Shown: positions 15,001 through 25,500 of the stretch, piece after piece
Layout: each line of letters begins with the position of its first letter
Position numbering within the stretch: position 1 is the stretch's first letter
NCBI RefSeq assembly: GCF_964340395.1
Contig: NC_135557.1
Location: 5,148,216-5,212,215, forward strand
Direction: 5' to 3'
Source: Glandiceps talaboti
Taxonomy: Eukaryota; Hemichordata; Enteropneusta; Spengelidae
Length of the DNA: 64,000 nt
Notes under the pieces: model-generated
What the model saw: only the letters and a program-made list of their open reading frames with translations
Databases searched by the model: none
What the model was told of the DNA's origin: nothing
Position numbers and translations under genes: made by a program

Positions 15001-16486
15001 TATGACAAGGGTAGGATTACTAATTTACCAGTGATATTACTACTGTAGTAGTCCTGTATTTATGACTAGGGTAGGATTTCTAAATTACCAGTGATATCAC
15101 TACTGTAGTAGTCCTGTATTTATGACTATGGTAGGATTACTAATTTACCAGTGATATCACTACTGTAGTAGTCCTGTATTTATGACTAGGGTAGGATTAC
15201 TAATTTACCAGTGATATCACTACTGTAGTAGTCCTGTATTTATGACTAGGGTAGGGTTACTAATTTACCAGTGATATCACTACTGTAGTAGTCCTGTATT
15301 TATGACTAGGGTAGGGTTACTAATTTACCAGTGATATCACTACTGTAGTAGTCCTGTATTTATGACTAGGGTAGGGTTACTAATTTACCAGTGATATCAC
15401 TACTGTAGTAGTCCTGTATTTATGACTAGGGTAGGGTTACTAATTTACCAGTGATATCACTACTGTAGTAGTCCTGTATTTATGACTAGGGTAGGGTTAC
15501 TAATTTACCAGTGATATCACTACTGTAGTAGTCCTGTATTTATGACTAGGGTAAGGTTACTAATTTACCAGTGATATCACTACAGTAGTAGTCCTGTGTT
15601 TATGACTAGGGTAGGATTACTAATTTACCAGTGATATCACTACTGTAGTAGTCCTGTGTTTAATACTAGGGTAGGGTTACTAATTTACCAGTGATATCAC
15701 TAATGTAGTAGTCCTGTGTTTATGACAAGGGTAGGATTACTAATTTACCAGTGATATTACTACTGTAGTAGTCCTGTGTTTATGACAAGGGTACGGTAGG
15801 ATTACTAATTTACCAGTGATATTACTACTGTAGTAGTCCTGTGTTTATGACAAGGGTAGGGTTACTAATTTACCAGTGATATCACTACTGTAGTAGTCCT
15901 GTGTTTATGACAAGGGTAGGGTTACTAATTTACCAGTCATATTACTACTGTAGTAGTCCTGTGTTTATGACTAGGGTAGGGTTACTAATTTACCAGTGAT
16001 ATCACTAATGTAGTAGTCCTGTATTTATGACTAGGGTAGGGTTACTAATTTGCCAGTGATATCACTACTGTCGTAGTCCTGTGTTTATGACTAGGGTAGG
16101 GTTACTAATTTACCAGTGATATCACTACTGTAGTAGTCCTGTATTTATGACTAGGGTAGGGTTACTAGTTTACCAGTGATATCACTACTGTAGTAGTCAT
16201 GTATTTATGACTAGGGTAGGGTTACTAATTTACCAGTGATATTAATACTGTAGTAGTCCTGTGTTTATGACAAGGGTAGGGTTACTAATTTACCAGTGAT
16301 ATCACTACTGTCGTAGTCCTGTGTTTATGACTAGGGGGTTACTAATTTACCAGTGATATCACTACTGTAGTAGTCCTGTATTTATGACTAGGGTAGGGTT
16401 ACTAATTTACCATTGATATCACTACTATAGTAGTCCTGTGTTTATGACAAGGGTAGGGTTACTAATTTACCAGTCATATTACTACT
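1..16486. repeat. 60-bp satellite DNA array, about 275 units
   Basis: The unit is 60 bp. Its recognisable pieces are TATGACTAGGGTAGGGTTAC, TAATTTACC, the perfect 12-bp palindrome AGTGATATCACT and ACTACTGTAGTAGTCCTGT. Positions 1-15780 contain 263 consecutive units with no length change. Indels appear only at the right edge: a 6-bp insertion near 15791 and a 6-bp loss near 16336. The array ends abruptly near 16486. Units carry diagnostic substitutions that recur in blocks, so there is higher-order structure: the block from about 601 recurs from about 2701, and a marked pair of units recurs at 5581, 6361, 7681, 10081, 10861, 12781, 13561 and 14881. All six frames have stops in every unit, so it is noncoding. 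The left end lies outside the window. Confidence 0.98.
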
Positions 16487-16786
16487 ATATGTCGTAAATG
16501 TTTGTAAACAAGTATGTCTTTAGTTGTGACCTGAATGTTTCAATTGATACAGCTCTCCTAATAAGTGTGAATTGGAAGAGAGTTCCTTAACTTAGGACTG
16601 GAAAAGGAGAAAGCGCTATCTCCGTATGTAGTAGTTGCAACATGCGGGATGGTAAGTGTAAACTGAGTGCTGGAACGAAAAGCATGCATTGGCTTGTGTA
16701 CGCGTAACAGTTCAGTGACGTAGGATGGTGATACATGTAGTTTGTTGATGAGCAAGATTTTGTACACATTGTGTACAGATGAAGAC
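16487..16786 (-). pseudogene. CR1/L2-like LINE reverse-transcriptase C-terminal remnant
   Basis: Read on the minus strand, 16767-16558 gives the end of a non-LTR retrotransposon RT: a PSYVTELLRVHKP-type segment, then LRSS-like (FRSSTQF), VATTTYGDSAFSFSSPKL and NSLP. After a frameshift at about 16555, the typical tail FRSQLKTYLFTNIYD follows, ending near 16494. The order and spacing match the C-terminal region of CR1/L2-type polymerases. The ORF is broken and 5'-truncated, so it is dead. Its 3' end lies within about 10 bp of the satellite edge. Confidence 0.75.
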
Positions 16787-16834
16787 TGTCACAATGTTAC
16801 TGTGTCTATAGTGTATTATATATAGAATACTATA
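16787..16834. repeat. 53-bp minisatellite, left part split off by LINE insertion
   Basis: The sequence GTTACTGTGTCTATAGTGTA and what follows is the same unit seen in tandem at 19035-19190. The LINE at 16835-19034 interrupts the array here. The last 14 bases (16821-16834, TATAGAATACTATA) are the left target-site duplication. Confidence 0.8.
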
Positions 16835-19034
16835 CACAAGATGTCGACCAGACCGACGATGATGAAATGAGAGAGTTCTTCTCTTCAGTCCAGGGATATG
16901 TAAATGAACTAAACATGGGCGACCTAGATAGTATGGGTATCGACTGTTCCGAACTAAACTGCCCCATCACTATAGCAGAGATTCGGAAATGTATTGACAG
17001 ACTTAAAAACAACAAAGCACCAGGGCAAGATGGGATCCCTGCAGAGTATTGGAAATATGCCCCTCGCGAAATTTTTGATATGTTACATATTCTCTACAAT
17101 GAAGTTCTTGATAGCGGTGTATTCCCTAGTATGTGGTCGATTGGACTGATTACACCTGTTTTCTAGAAGGGAAGTAAAGACTCCCCGGGTAATTACCGCA
17201 GCATTATGCTACTTGATGTCATAGGTAAAATCTACACTCAAATATTATGTGATAGACTTGCCCATTGGTTTGATAAGTACAATACTATAATTGAGGCTCA
17301 AAATGGCTTTAGAAAAAAGAGAAGTACCCTTGATAATATATTCATCTTATGTACTCTTATTGAAAAATATGTGTTTCACTTGAAAAGTCGTTTCTATTGT
17401 GCATTTATTGACTATGAGAAGGCCTTCGATAGGATAATCACTTCTCCTTGTTTTATAAGCTTGGCAAAGCTGGCATCAGAGGTAAACTTTTACAGTCTCT
17501 ACACTCTATGTACAATCAAGTCAAAGCGGCAGTGCAAACTCTACATGGTATTACTGACTTTTTCAAAATCAATGTGGGTGTACAACAATAAGGTTCCGTC
17601 ATCTCACCTTTGCTATTTTGTTTTTACATAAACGATATTGAAAATGCACTTAATCAGGGATTTGAAACTGTTGTGTATGCAAATATGTTGAAATTATTTT
17701 ATTTATTGTATGCAGATGATTTAGCGCTATTTAGCAGCACCCCTATTGGGTTACAAAGACTTCTAAATAGACTTTCAGGTTACTGTAAAAGGTGGAGACT
17801 TACTGTAAATTTAGCTAAATCTAGATCGTTGTTTTTAGGAAGGGTGGTCCACTAAAGAAATCCGAAAAGTGGTTTTGGAACGGTAAACTATTTGAAGTTG
17901 TTTCAAAGTATAACTATTTAGGCGTGATGTTTTCTAGTTCAGGTATTTGGTACCAAGCCCAAACTTATATCGCTGACCAGGCAAGTACAGCACTGCATAG
18001 TTTGGAAATAACACTGCATAGGCTTGGAGGTTTAAAACCTGACATGGCATTTCGTACATTTGATTGTAAGATTTTACCCATTCTTTTATATGCAAGTGGT
18101 ATTTGGGGTACACACTCCTCCCTTGACATAGAAAAAGTTCATCACAAATTTTGTAAGTTTATATTAGGGGTTAGTAGTAAGACTTCAAATATTGCTGCTC
18201 TGGGTGAACTTGGACGATATCCTATCCGACCATATATAAATGTACAGATAATTCGTTACTGGCTCAAGTGTACCCAAAGTGATATCTCTGAAATTGTAAA
18301 GGATTGTTACAGATACCAATATGATAGAGCTGAAAAGGGATTCCTTTGTTGGGGTTTATATGTTAAAACTCTACTTTGCCAGTATGGATTTGCTGAGATT
18401 TGGCAAAAGCAACGTACTGAAAATGACAAGTACTTTCTACAGCTATTTAAACAAATATGTCATGATATTCACATGCAGGATTGGCATTCTGATGTAAACA
18501 CTTCACCTAAATTACGAATGTATTGTAGATTTAAAACACATTTAACATGTGAAAAATACTTAGAATGCATACCACTGTTTCACTTTAGAAATGCTTTATC
18601 ACGTTTGAGAATGTTAATTAACCCACGACCTTGCTATTGAAAAGGGTAGACATCTTGGTACACCACCCGAGGAAAGAATTTGCTCATTTGGGTGCAACGA
18701 TATTGAGGACGAGTACCATTTTGTACTTGTGTGCCCCAAGTACAAACTTGTTAGATCTAAGTTTATTTCTGAATTTTATTACTCACCTGCATATGATTGG
18801 AAATTTATCTTGTTAATGCAGTCAACAAACACCTTCATCATTCAAAACCTTGCGAAATTTATTTTCTTTGCCATGAAAATACGTAAACAGCTTTTGGAAG
18901 AAAATCTCTCTACATAAGCTGACTTGTCAATTTAGCTATGTTGAACATACCTCTGTAATCATGATCATTATTCTATGTTCAGTTATGTACATGTAAGGCC
19001 CATGGCCTACAGTACAGAATAAAATTATTATTAT
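16835..19034 (+). mobile_element. 5'-truncated non-LTR retrotransposon (LINE) with 14-bp target-site duplication
   Basis: A 2.2-kb insertion flanked by identical TATAGAATACTATA at 16821-16834 and 19035-19048. It contains reverse-transcriptase domains in order, a C-terminal zinc-knuckle-like region and a short 3' UTR, and ends in AATAAAATTATTATTATTA. The first coding sequence seen lies just before the RT fingers, so the endonuclease and ORF1 are missing. This 5' truncation is usual for target-primed reverse transcription. The right-hand TSD overlaps the TTA-rich tail by a few bases, so its exact edge is ambiguous. Confidence 0.88.
16867..18917 (+). pseudogene. Disabled LINE reverse transcriptase ORF
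   Basis: Reverse-transcriptase blocks run in order across several frames. 16867-17166 has the fingers motif NNKAPGQDGIPAE. An in-frame TAG at 17164-17166 interrupts it, and the same frame continues from about 17167 with NYRSIMLLDVIGKIY, QNGFRKKRSTLDNI and the palm segment FIDYEKAFDR. A frameshift near 17440 leads to GSVISPLLFCFYINDIE and the catalytic motif YADD (17710-17721). Another frameshift follows before 17924. 17924-18640 holds the thumb/connection (ILPILLYASGIWGT, LGELGRYPI). A further shift at about 18630 gives the terminal Cys-rich block with CSFGCNDIEDEYHFVLVCP, ending at the TAA at 18915-18917. The catalytic residues are present, but one nonsense codon and at least three frameshifts make it nonfunctional. 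The clade (Jockey/I/CR1/RTE) cannot be fixed by eye. Confidence 0.9.
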
Positions 19035-19200
19035 TATAGAATACTATATTTACCCTTGGTCTGTTACTGTGTCTATAGTGTATTGTCTATAGAATACTGT
19101 ATTTACTTTTGGTCTGTTACTGTGTCTATAGTGTATTGTCTATAGAATACTGTATTTACTTTTGGTCTGTTACTGTGTCTGTATGTATGTAGAATGTAGT
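19035..19200. repeat. 53-bp minisatellite, right part
   Basis: About two and a half copies of a 53-bp unit containing CTGTTACTGTGTCTATAGTG and AGAATACTGTATTTAC. It starts with the right target-site duplication of the LINE (19035-19048). The left portion of the same array is at 16787-16834. Confidence 0.8.
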
Positions 19201-19299
19201 ATGTAGAATACTCACCTTGGCTTTGTGAGTAGAATATGGCTGAGTTATACACCCTATATCCATCAAGTGTGTAGAATACTCACCTTGGGATTGTGTAGG

Positions 19300-19385
19300 T
19301 CCTGTCTAATCTGGATTTGAACCCATGACTTCTCAACTTGTAGCCTTGAGTTTTAACTACTTTGACATAGAGATTTGGTTTAGTT
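19300..19385 (-). other. Possible tRNA-derived SINE remnant
   Basis: On the minus strand there is GTCATGGGTTCAAATCCAG (T-arm and Pol III B-box, GGTTCAAATCC). Upstream on that strand is a CTCAA...TTGAG stem in about the position of an anticodon arm. The A-box region is degenerate (AGTAGTTAAAACTC). No acceptor stem closes, so it is not a functional tRNA. Could be chance apart from the exact B-box. Confidence 0.35.
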
Positions 19386-20019
19386 GTTTTTTTTAACCAT
19401 AGGACACATCTTCTGTTTTTACTTTTCCGTCATTTGTTTCTTTTTCAATCTTGTTGACAGTTACGTTTCATCTCCCAATTAAGTTCCACCTTGATGTTTC
19501 CACTTACATCTGGTAAATAAAAATCAGAATGATTGCAACACTTCAAAGGTCTGGAAATGGAACAATAGAAAGTTTGATGTCCACAATAACAGTGATTAAT
19601 GGTACTTACAGAATCCTAAACACCCCCTCCCCCCCTCCCCCCTAATATACATTATGTAGTTGATGATGCAATAAACCAGCTTGAATAATACAACCAACCA
19701 TAATACCTCCCCTTCTATGTTTACCATGGCAACATTTAATATATTCTGTATTTAAATCTGAAGTAGTAATACTTTTTATAGTAAATATTATGTAAATATT
19801 AATTTCATGGTAGTGATGTGATGACAACAATAATTCTTTGAAAGAAGAAGACATGAAATCTTTACTTCTGAATCAGAATTTCATATTGTAATATTGCTAT
19901 GGAAACAGCAACCAACAAAGAAAGTATATTTCCCATTAGTCCTTCAGTTTGCCAAAATAAAGTGACTACTTCTAACTAGTTGATCAAATGGGAGTGAAAA
20001 TACAACAAAATAAATTTAA

Positions 20020-20365
20020 ACTCTTACTAATCACATTATACAAATCTCTGAAATGGACTGTAGTAATGCCAACCTATATATCTGACCTAATTCACATGAA
20101 ACCAACTCCAAGGACACTTCAATCATCTATCAAATGATTACTACATTTACCCAAGTACTAGCTAGTGTCATATGGTGGGTGGGCATTAATTCTCATATAC
20201 TGCACCCCATGTCTATGAATATCATGCTGTCATTAGAAATACAACAAAAACCAGCTAACACCTTCAAACAGAAGTTACACACATATTTATTCTCAAGAGC
20301 ATTTGAACTGTACAGTTCCTCTGAATTCTACATTGTAGGGGAAACAAGTACTTTAAAAATCACTG
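20020..20365 (+). pseudogene. CR1-like LINE 3'-end remnant
   Basis: Plus-strand translation in shifting frames gives LLTLYKSLKW, then LPTYISDLIHMKPTPRTLQSS, a YCTP segment and FKQKLHTYLFSRAFE. These are the C-terminal RT landmarks seen at 16.5 kb and 33-34 kb. Several stops and frameshifts are present. It runs directly into a tetranucleotide tail at 20366. Confidence 0.6.
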
Positions 20366-20419
20366 ATTGATTGATTGATTGGTTGGTTGGTTGGTTGGTT
20401 GGTTGGTTGGTTGGTTGGT
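20366..20419. repeat. (TGAT)n/(TGGT)n microsatellite at a LINE tail
   Basis: TGATTGATTGATTGATTGG then about ten GGTT units. It sits directly after a LINE RT C-terminal remnant, so it is probably the expanded 3' tail of that element. Confidence 0.8.
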
Positions 20420-21992
20420 AAAAGATAAATGTACATATTCTACAGATGTATTTTTGCAATACAATTTACAAAGTCATATTTTCATGCAACATTTAATTAC
20501 ATCCTGAAATATTGATAATTTATAGAAATGTGTTACCATGGTTACAAATAAGTTATATTTCCAGCACAAATATAAAGTGATAATATTTATAAAATGTCAT
20601 CCTCTTTAAAAACAAAATGTAAACTTTCTAATTTGTATAAAAAAATAATTAACATGTATAACACCAACAGTGATAATGATGACGATTTAGTATATGGTTG
20701 CTATGGTAAAAAATAATTTCAGAGTAAATGCCTCAAATTAAAACACAAAATAATATGGAAGTAAAAACTAAAACTATTTTGAAATATTAATTATTTGTGT
20801 GATTTTGATTACAAAGTGTAAATGTACACAACTTGTAATAAAAACAACATTTAATAATAAACACAAAATGAATTGTTAATGTTACCATGGAAATAGAAAT
20901 TTGAATAACAAACTTTTAACTGTTACCATGGTAACTGAAAAGACAAATTACAAATTGACACAATAAAGAAAAAAACATCAATTTACCTAACGTGTATCTA
21001 AAAGGGAGAAGAAAAACAAATTTATACCATTCCTGTAAAAAGTGTTTCCATGGCAACAAATGCTCCCATTTTCAGAAGTCATTTAAAGTCAGGTCATGAA
21101 ATATTGAGATAAAGATAATCATTAATTGCAGAGAAAGGAAATAAAGGATAAACACAGGTTGAAATAATTTATAAATTTGATGTGCAGCTGTTGCTATAGT
21201 AACAAGTAATTTTTATTACAAATAATACAAATTAAAAATGGATACACACTTCCAATTTTCAATGTAACAAAATTTCATGATTGAATTTGTATTTTTTTCA
21301 TTTCCACAAAATCCACATATGACAGGAATGGTGTTTGTAATTATATGTAATATGGTAATTTTATGGTTGCTATGGCAACAATTTTTTCAATAACTGACAA
21401 CAAAAAATCATATAATGGTAAATCTATTAAAATGTAAATAATAATTATAACCATACAGTATATGCTTAGTAAAATTATTAATACAATTATTTAAATTACT
21501 CAACAATACAAAATAGTTTTGATGTTTCCATGTAAATAAGTCTTTGGAAACAATTTGTTCTATAGATTTTTTGTAAAACCAAAAAAATAAGTCATTTCTA
21601 TAATTCATTTTTGAAAAAAGAATTAATCTAACATAAACCCATCAAAAAATACGGAAAAAATTAATTGTGCACCATTTCTTGGAAATACGTTTCCATGACA
21701 ACAAGAAGCACCCATTTTATAACATTTATGTAATTAAATTACTGAAATACTGAAATTTATTAATAATAGAGGTAGGGTACAACTCTTTAGTAGACATACA
21801 GGTTGCCATAGCAACAAGTAATTTTGAATACAAATAATGTAAATATGCAATTAACAACATACAATATATTCAAGTAACCATGGTGATACAATTTTATATT
21901 TGAAATTATTTTTCTAATCTAAAAAAGTGAATAATTTTGAAAGTTGTGTGTATTGTTGTCTTACCTTGATTTAACCTTTGACCTCTTCATAG

Positions 21993-22777
21993 GTACTGAC
22001 TGGTCAGTGAAAATAATTGGCCGGAATGGTAAAGGTCCTGCAGAGTTCAAGGATCCCCGTGGTATGGCCATGACTCCAACTGATTTACTACTGGTCTGTG
22101 ACTGGGGGAATCAACGAATGCAGATTTTAAACAAAAAATTTAAATGTCTTGGTTTTATTAGATTCACAGATGAATTTCCACAACCCTTCAACCCATGGGA
22201 CATAGCAGTGTCCCATGACAACCAATATTTCATATATGATGATGGTAATAAACAAATTATTGTGACAAATCAAAATAAGAAAATAATCAGAATTATTTGT
22301 CAAAATGAAGATCTAAATGGTATAACTATCATGGGTAACTTTGTATTAGCTACTGACTTCAGTGGAGATAGACTGATTAAGTTCACAACAATGGGAGACA
22401 AGGTTACAGAGGTGAAAGGTAAAGTTCAGAGTGAAGGTCAGTTTAGACACCCTCGGTCAGTGGCTGTAAGAAGTGACCAGAAGGTTGTTATGTCACATGA
22501 CAAAGGGATAAATTTTTATGATTCAAATCTAGACTTTATATCTTCATATGATCTCAGCTTTGATGCAGCTGGACTGTGTGTTGATAAAAGAAATAATATT
22601 TATATTTGTGATTGGGGCAATAATAGAGTTGTCATGGTAACAGAGAATAGAGAGTTTGTAGTTGTACTCTCTGACATAAGGATACCTAGGTTCATAGAAA
22701 TCAGAGATGAAGAGACAACCAAGATTTTTATTACACAGTTCTATGGCCATGACTACATCACAGTGTTAACCTTGTAA
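21993..22777 (+). CDS. Terminal exon encoding an NHL-repeat beta-propeller (TRIM-NHL-like)
   Basis: A 3'-terminal exon of 260 codons after acceptor TTCATAG (AG at 21991-21992), with the first codon split (two bases in this exon). The only in-frame upstream start-like codon is TTG, which supports an internal splice acceptor rather than a start here. The protein has about six NHL-type blades. The first opens with GRNGKGPAEFKDPRGMAM and CDWGNQRMQIL. Later blades show FNPWDIAVS/DDGNKQIIV, TDFSGDRLIKF, GQFRHPRSVAV, CDWGNNRVVMV and a closing blade to the end. This is the C-terminal layout of TRIM2/3/71-like and many invertebrate TRIM-NHL-like proteins, where the propeller binds RNA or protein partners and N-terminal RING/B-box domains act as E3 ligase. 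Those N-terminal domains are not in the window: their exons must lie left of 21993, possibly beyond the satellite. The function is therefore only inferred. Confidence 0.85.
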
Positions 22778-24145
22778 ACATACAAAAATCAACTCAACAT
22801 ATCTTGACACAATTTCACATTTTTTTCTAATTTTGACAATTTATTTTCCATAACCATGCACTTATATGGCAGTCGCTATGTATTTTAGACAACATTAAAC
22901 CAAAATTGAGACAAAATTCAAAAATTTATTGTCAAAATTTGACAATATTTGTGAAATTGTCAGTGATTGTTTTGAACAATGACAACTCTGTGATGACAAT
23001 TTAGCCTTTAGAAAATGACATTTGTGTGTGTAAAATAATTATAAAATCTTACCTGTATATCCTGTAATTTATGTAGAATTATCCCATGTAAATATTTGAT
23101 ATAAATTTAGTGATCAAATATTTGTAACTTAAAATCAAAATTCATATCCAAATTACAATGTCAACACAATGCCGCCATGTTATCAAATGACAACTCTACG
23201 CCGCACTTGACTTAGAGGCGCTGTTTGAGTTTGAGCTAATATGTGATGCGGTTGAAAGAATCCGCTTTGAAGAAAGTAGTGCAAACTAATACCATCTGAT
23301 TGTGATGTGTCATTTAATATTACTGCATTTATTTTATGGAGAGAGGGATTATTTATTTTTTATAGATGTACTGCTTTGTAAACTTGGAGTTTTGTAAGGA
23401 CGTTCACGTCTGCGATGTACGGAATAATTGTTTCTATTTTGAACTATTGGTGGCGCTATAACGATTTTGCTGTAAATAGAGTTAAAGCGTCCTTGATCAA
23501 GGTTTTCAAAAGAGTAGTGAAACAATCTACACAGACAAGTAACAAAATTGATTATAATTACTTGAAATGTGATTTACGTAGAATCTTTTGTAAAGTTTTT
23601 AAGACTTTTATGTTAAAAAGAAGAGAATGTAAAAACAATTACATATTTATTCAAGTCAAAAACTAGGTATATATTGAGACCTATTTTAGTGTGTGAATTA
23701 CATCTGTTATCTTTTATTACAAACTGTATTTAAACTGTCAATATTTTCATCCCTTTTCATTTTTACATACAACAGGAATTGATTTATTTTGGTTATGTTT
23801 TATGTATAATGTGAATTTAAAGCAACATCTTCTGATTTATAACTATTGTCAGCAAATAAAAAGAAATATGTAAATGAATTAATATCTTTATTTTCATATG
23901 GGAAATATAATTATCACAATAAAAAATTTTATGATAAAAAAATATTGTTTGTTGTCTGTGTCTTTGATGGCTTCGTGAAATCCCAGTATGAGTCTGGTAT
24001 GTTATTAGGTGTGTTTTATTTCCTTATTTTATTTTTCATTATTTATTAACTGTTTCTTTTTTTGATATATACACGAATTTCTTCTTTAAAGTAGATATTT
24101 TTCGTTTTCAACCAGTGCAGTCACATGAGGCATCTGTGTATATAT
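22778..24145 (+). other. Probable 3' UTR and downstream sequence of the NHL gene
   Basis: AT-rich noncoding sequence. The first clear poly(A) signal is AATAAA at 23855-23860, with another AATAAA at about 23919. An 83-codon basic ORF at 23415-23666 starts with ATG but shows no family and has an AT-driven composition. It is not called as a gene. Confidence 0.4.
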
Positions 24146-24149
24146 ATAT

Positions 24150-24275
24150 TTATCTATTTATTTATTTATGTATGTATGTATGTATGTATGTATGTATGTA
24201 TGTATGTATGTATGTATGTATGTATGAGTGTGTGTATGTATGTATGTATGTATGTATATATGTAGGTATGTATAT
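24150..24275. repeat. (TATG)n microsatellite
   Basis: Long run of TATG units with minor interruptions (GAGTGTGTG near 24227). Confidence 0.95.
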
Positions 24276-25180
24276 ATGAATGTGGAAATATTTTTGCATG
24301 TGTGCTGTGCATGCGTGCATCTCTGTGCCAATGACTGTGGTTTTACTGATCCATTTTAGCAGTCAAACCAAACTTTCTTAATTCCAAGTCGGTAAATAAG
24401 GCCCACATTGAGCAACACAATGACTTCAAAAGTAATTAGCATCATTACGAAATCTAAATGTTAACTTCACCAGAGAACTAATCCATACAGAGAGTTGGGG
24501 GTAGTTAATTGAATGCATAATATACTAAGTGTGTATACTTATAATTTGGAAGCCATTTCTCAGTTTTGATGTTTGTGATGCTATACAATGTGTGTGTGTG
24601 GGGGGGGGTGCAAAACTGTTACCACCGTAACAAAGCCTAGACTTGGGAAATGTCATTGTTGTCGTTGATGGCGCTAGTATCGTTTGTAACAAGTGTATCT
24701 GACAAATCTTTCTGTCTATAACAACCTGACAAATCCATTCCTTGTGTAAGATAAGATTAGATATTTGCACAGTGTCTAATCTGTGTTTTGTACTGACCAG
24801 TTTTGACACACTTTGACTAGCTTTAGAATGTTAACATTATGTTCAGTGTATGTGTTTGGACTGTAGACCAAAAGTCACTGACCCACTCCCCTGTAAAACC
24901 AAAAAGGACTGATCCCCTTTTTGTAAAACATAATGCCACAACCCCCCCCCCCCCTTCCGCCTATGACTTGGCTATGACATTGGTATAGTGGCATTACTAT
25001 TATAGATAGTGAAATCACTTTTTCTATGTTAGAGAACTTAGGTCCTCATACCTACTTTGTTGACAACTCAGTGTTGTGTTAGGTGTCTGATACATGACTG
25101 GTGCCCTCAACGATGACCAAGGACTGCAACAAAAAAGCTAAGTTTGTCTTGACCTAGACCCTCCTGGTCTTGACTACGTC
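24276..25180. other. No gene recognised
   Basis: Holds a TG/G run (24590-24609) and a C-run (about 24942-24954). The minus-strand ORF at 24525-24809 has no recognisable domain or splice context. Confidence 0.5.
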
Positions 25181-25181
25181 C

Positions 25182-25500
25182 AATTGTCATAAAGACAAAA
25201 TATTTGTACAGTTTGGCCACTAAGAGTGCTGTTCCAAAGCAGTTAGTTTGCCCCAGTCTATCTACTCTGATTGTCATAAAGACAAAAGATTGTATAGTTT
25301 GGCCACAAGGAGTGCTGTTCCAAAGCAGCTAGTTTGCCCCAGTCTGTCGACTCTGATTGTCATAAAGACAAAAGATTGTACAGTTTGGCCACTAGGGGTG
25401 CTGTTCCAAAGCAGTCAGTTTGCCTCAGTCTGTCGACTCTGATTGTCATAAAGACAAAAGATTGTATAGTTTGGCCACTAGGAGTGCTGTTACGAAGCAA
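25182..25500. repeat. 86-bp tandem repeat, about 3.7 copies, with CTCF-like core
   Basis: The unit starts GATTGTCATAAAGACAAAA, with phase points at 25269, 25355 and 25441 (exactly 86 bp apart) plus a diverged first copy. Each unit contains TTTGGCCACTAGGGGTGCTG or a variant, resembling the CTCF core (CCACTAGRGGGCGC). Short ORFs through the array are by-products of open frames. Confidence 0.9.

Larger units (their letters stand above)
19719..21887. promoter_or_regulatory. Cluster of 12 X-box/RFX-like palindromes
   Basis: Twelve matches to the RFX X-box pattern (GTTNCCATGGNAAC and near variants) begin at 19719, 19894, 20532, 20697, 20881, 20922, 21043, 21190, 21366, 21689, 21802 and 21874. The site at 20922-20935, GTTACCATGGTAAC, is a perfect 14-bp palindrome, and 21366 is GTTGCTATGGCAAC. 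The surrounding sequence is about 75 percent AT, so these GC-bearing palindromes stand out. Some sit in diverged duplicated segments. RFX binding is inferred from motif resemblance only. Confidence 0.5.
19400..21992. other. AT-rich putative intron upstream of the NHL exon
   Basis: No coding exon recognised. It contains a C-run (19621-19643), a LINE 3' end with GATT/GGTT tail, and a dense cluster of X-box-like palindromes (separate entries). Two segments, about 21040-21240 and 21686-21865, are diverged copies of one another with matching order of elements. The last bases, TTTGACCTCTTCATAG, form the acceptor for the NHL exon. Confidence 0.6.

Noticed and set aside
1-16486. CRISPR-like array
   Set aside because: Units are contiguous with no unique spacers, and the context is animal DNA. 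It is a satellite.
1-16486. Telomeric or subtelomeric repeat because of TAGGGTAGGGTTA in each unit
   Set aside because: The motif occurs once per 60-bp unit and is not a TTAGGG tandem. Kept only as a remark.
16867-18917. Functional reverse transcriptase or domesticated gene
   Set aside because: An in-frame TAG and at least three frameshifts break the ORF, and a target-site duplication marks it as an ordinary insertion.
19300-19385. Functional tRNA gene on the minus strand
   Set aside because: Only the B-box/T-arm is convincing. There is no acceptor stem and the A-box is eroded.
23415-23666. 83-codon ATG ORF after the NHL gene
   Set aside because: Basic, AT-driven composition, no recognised family, lies in the probable 3' UTR. 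No splice or promoter evidence.
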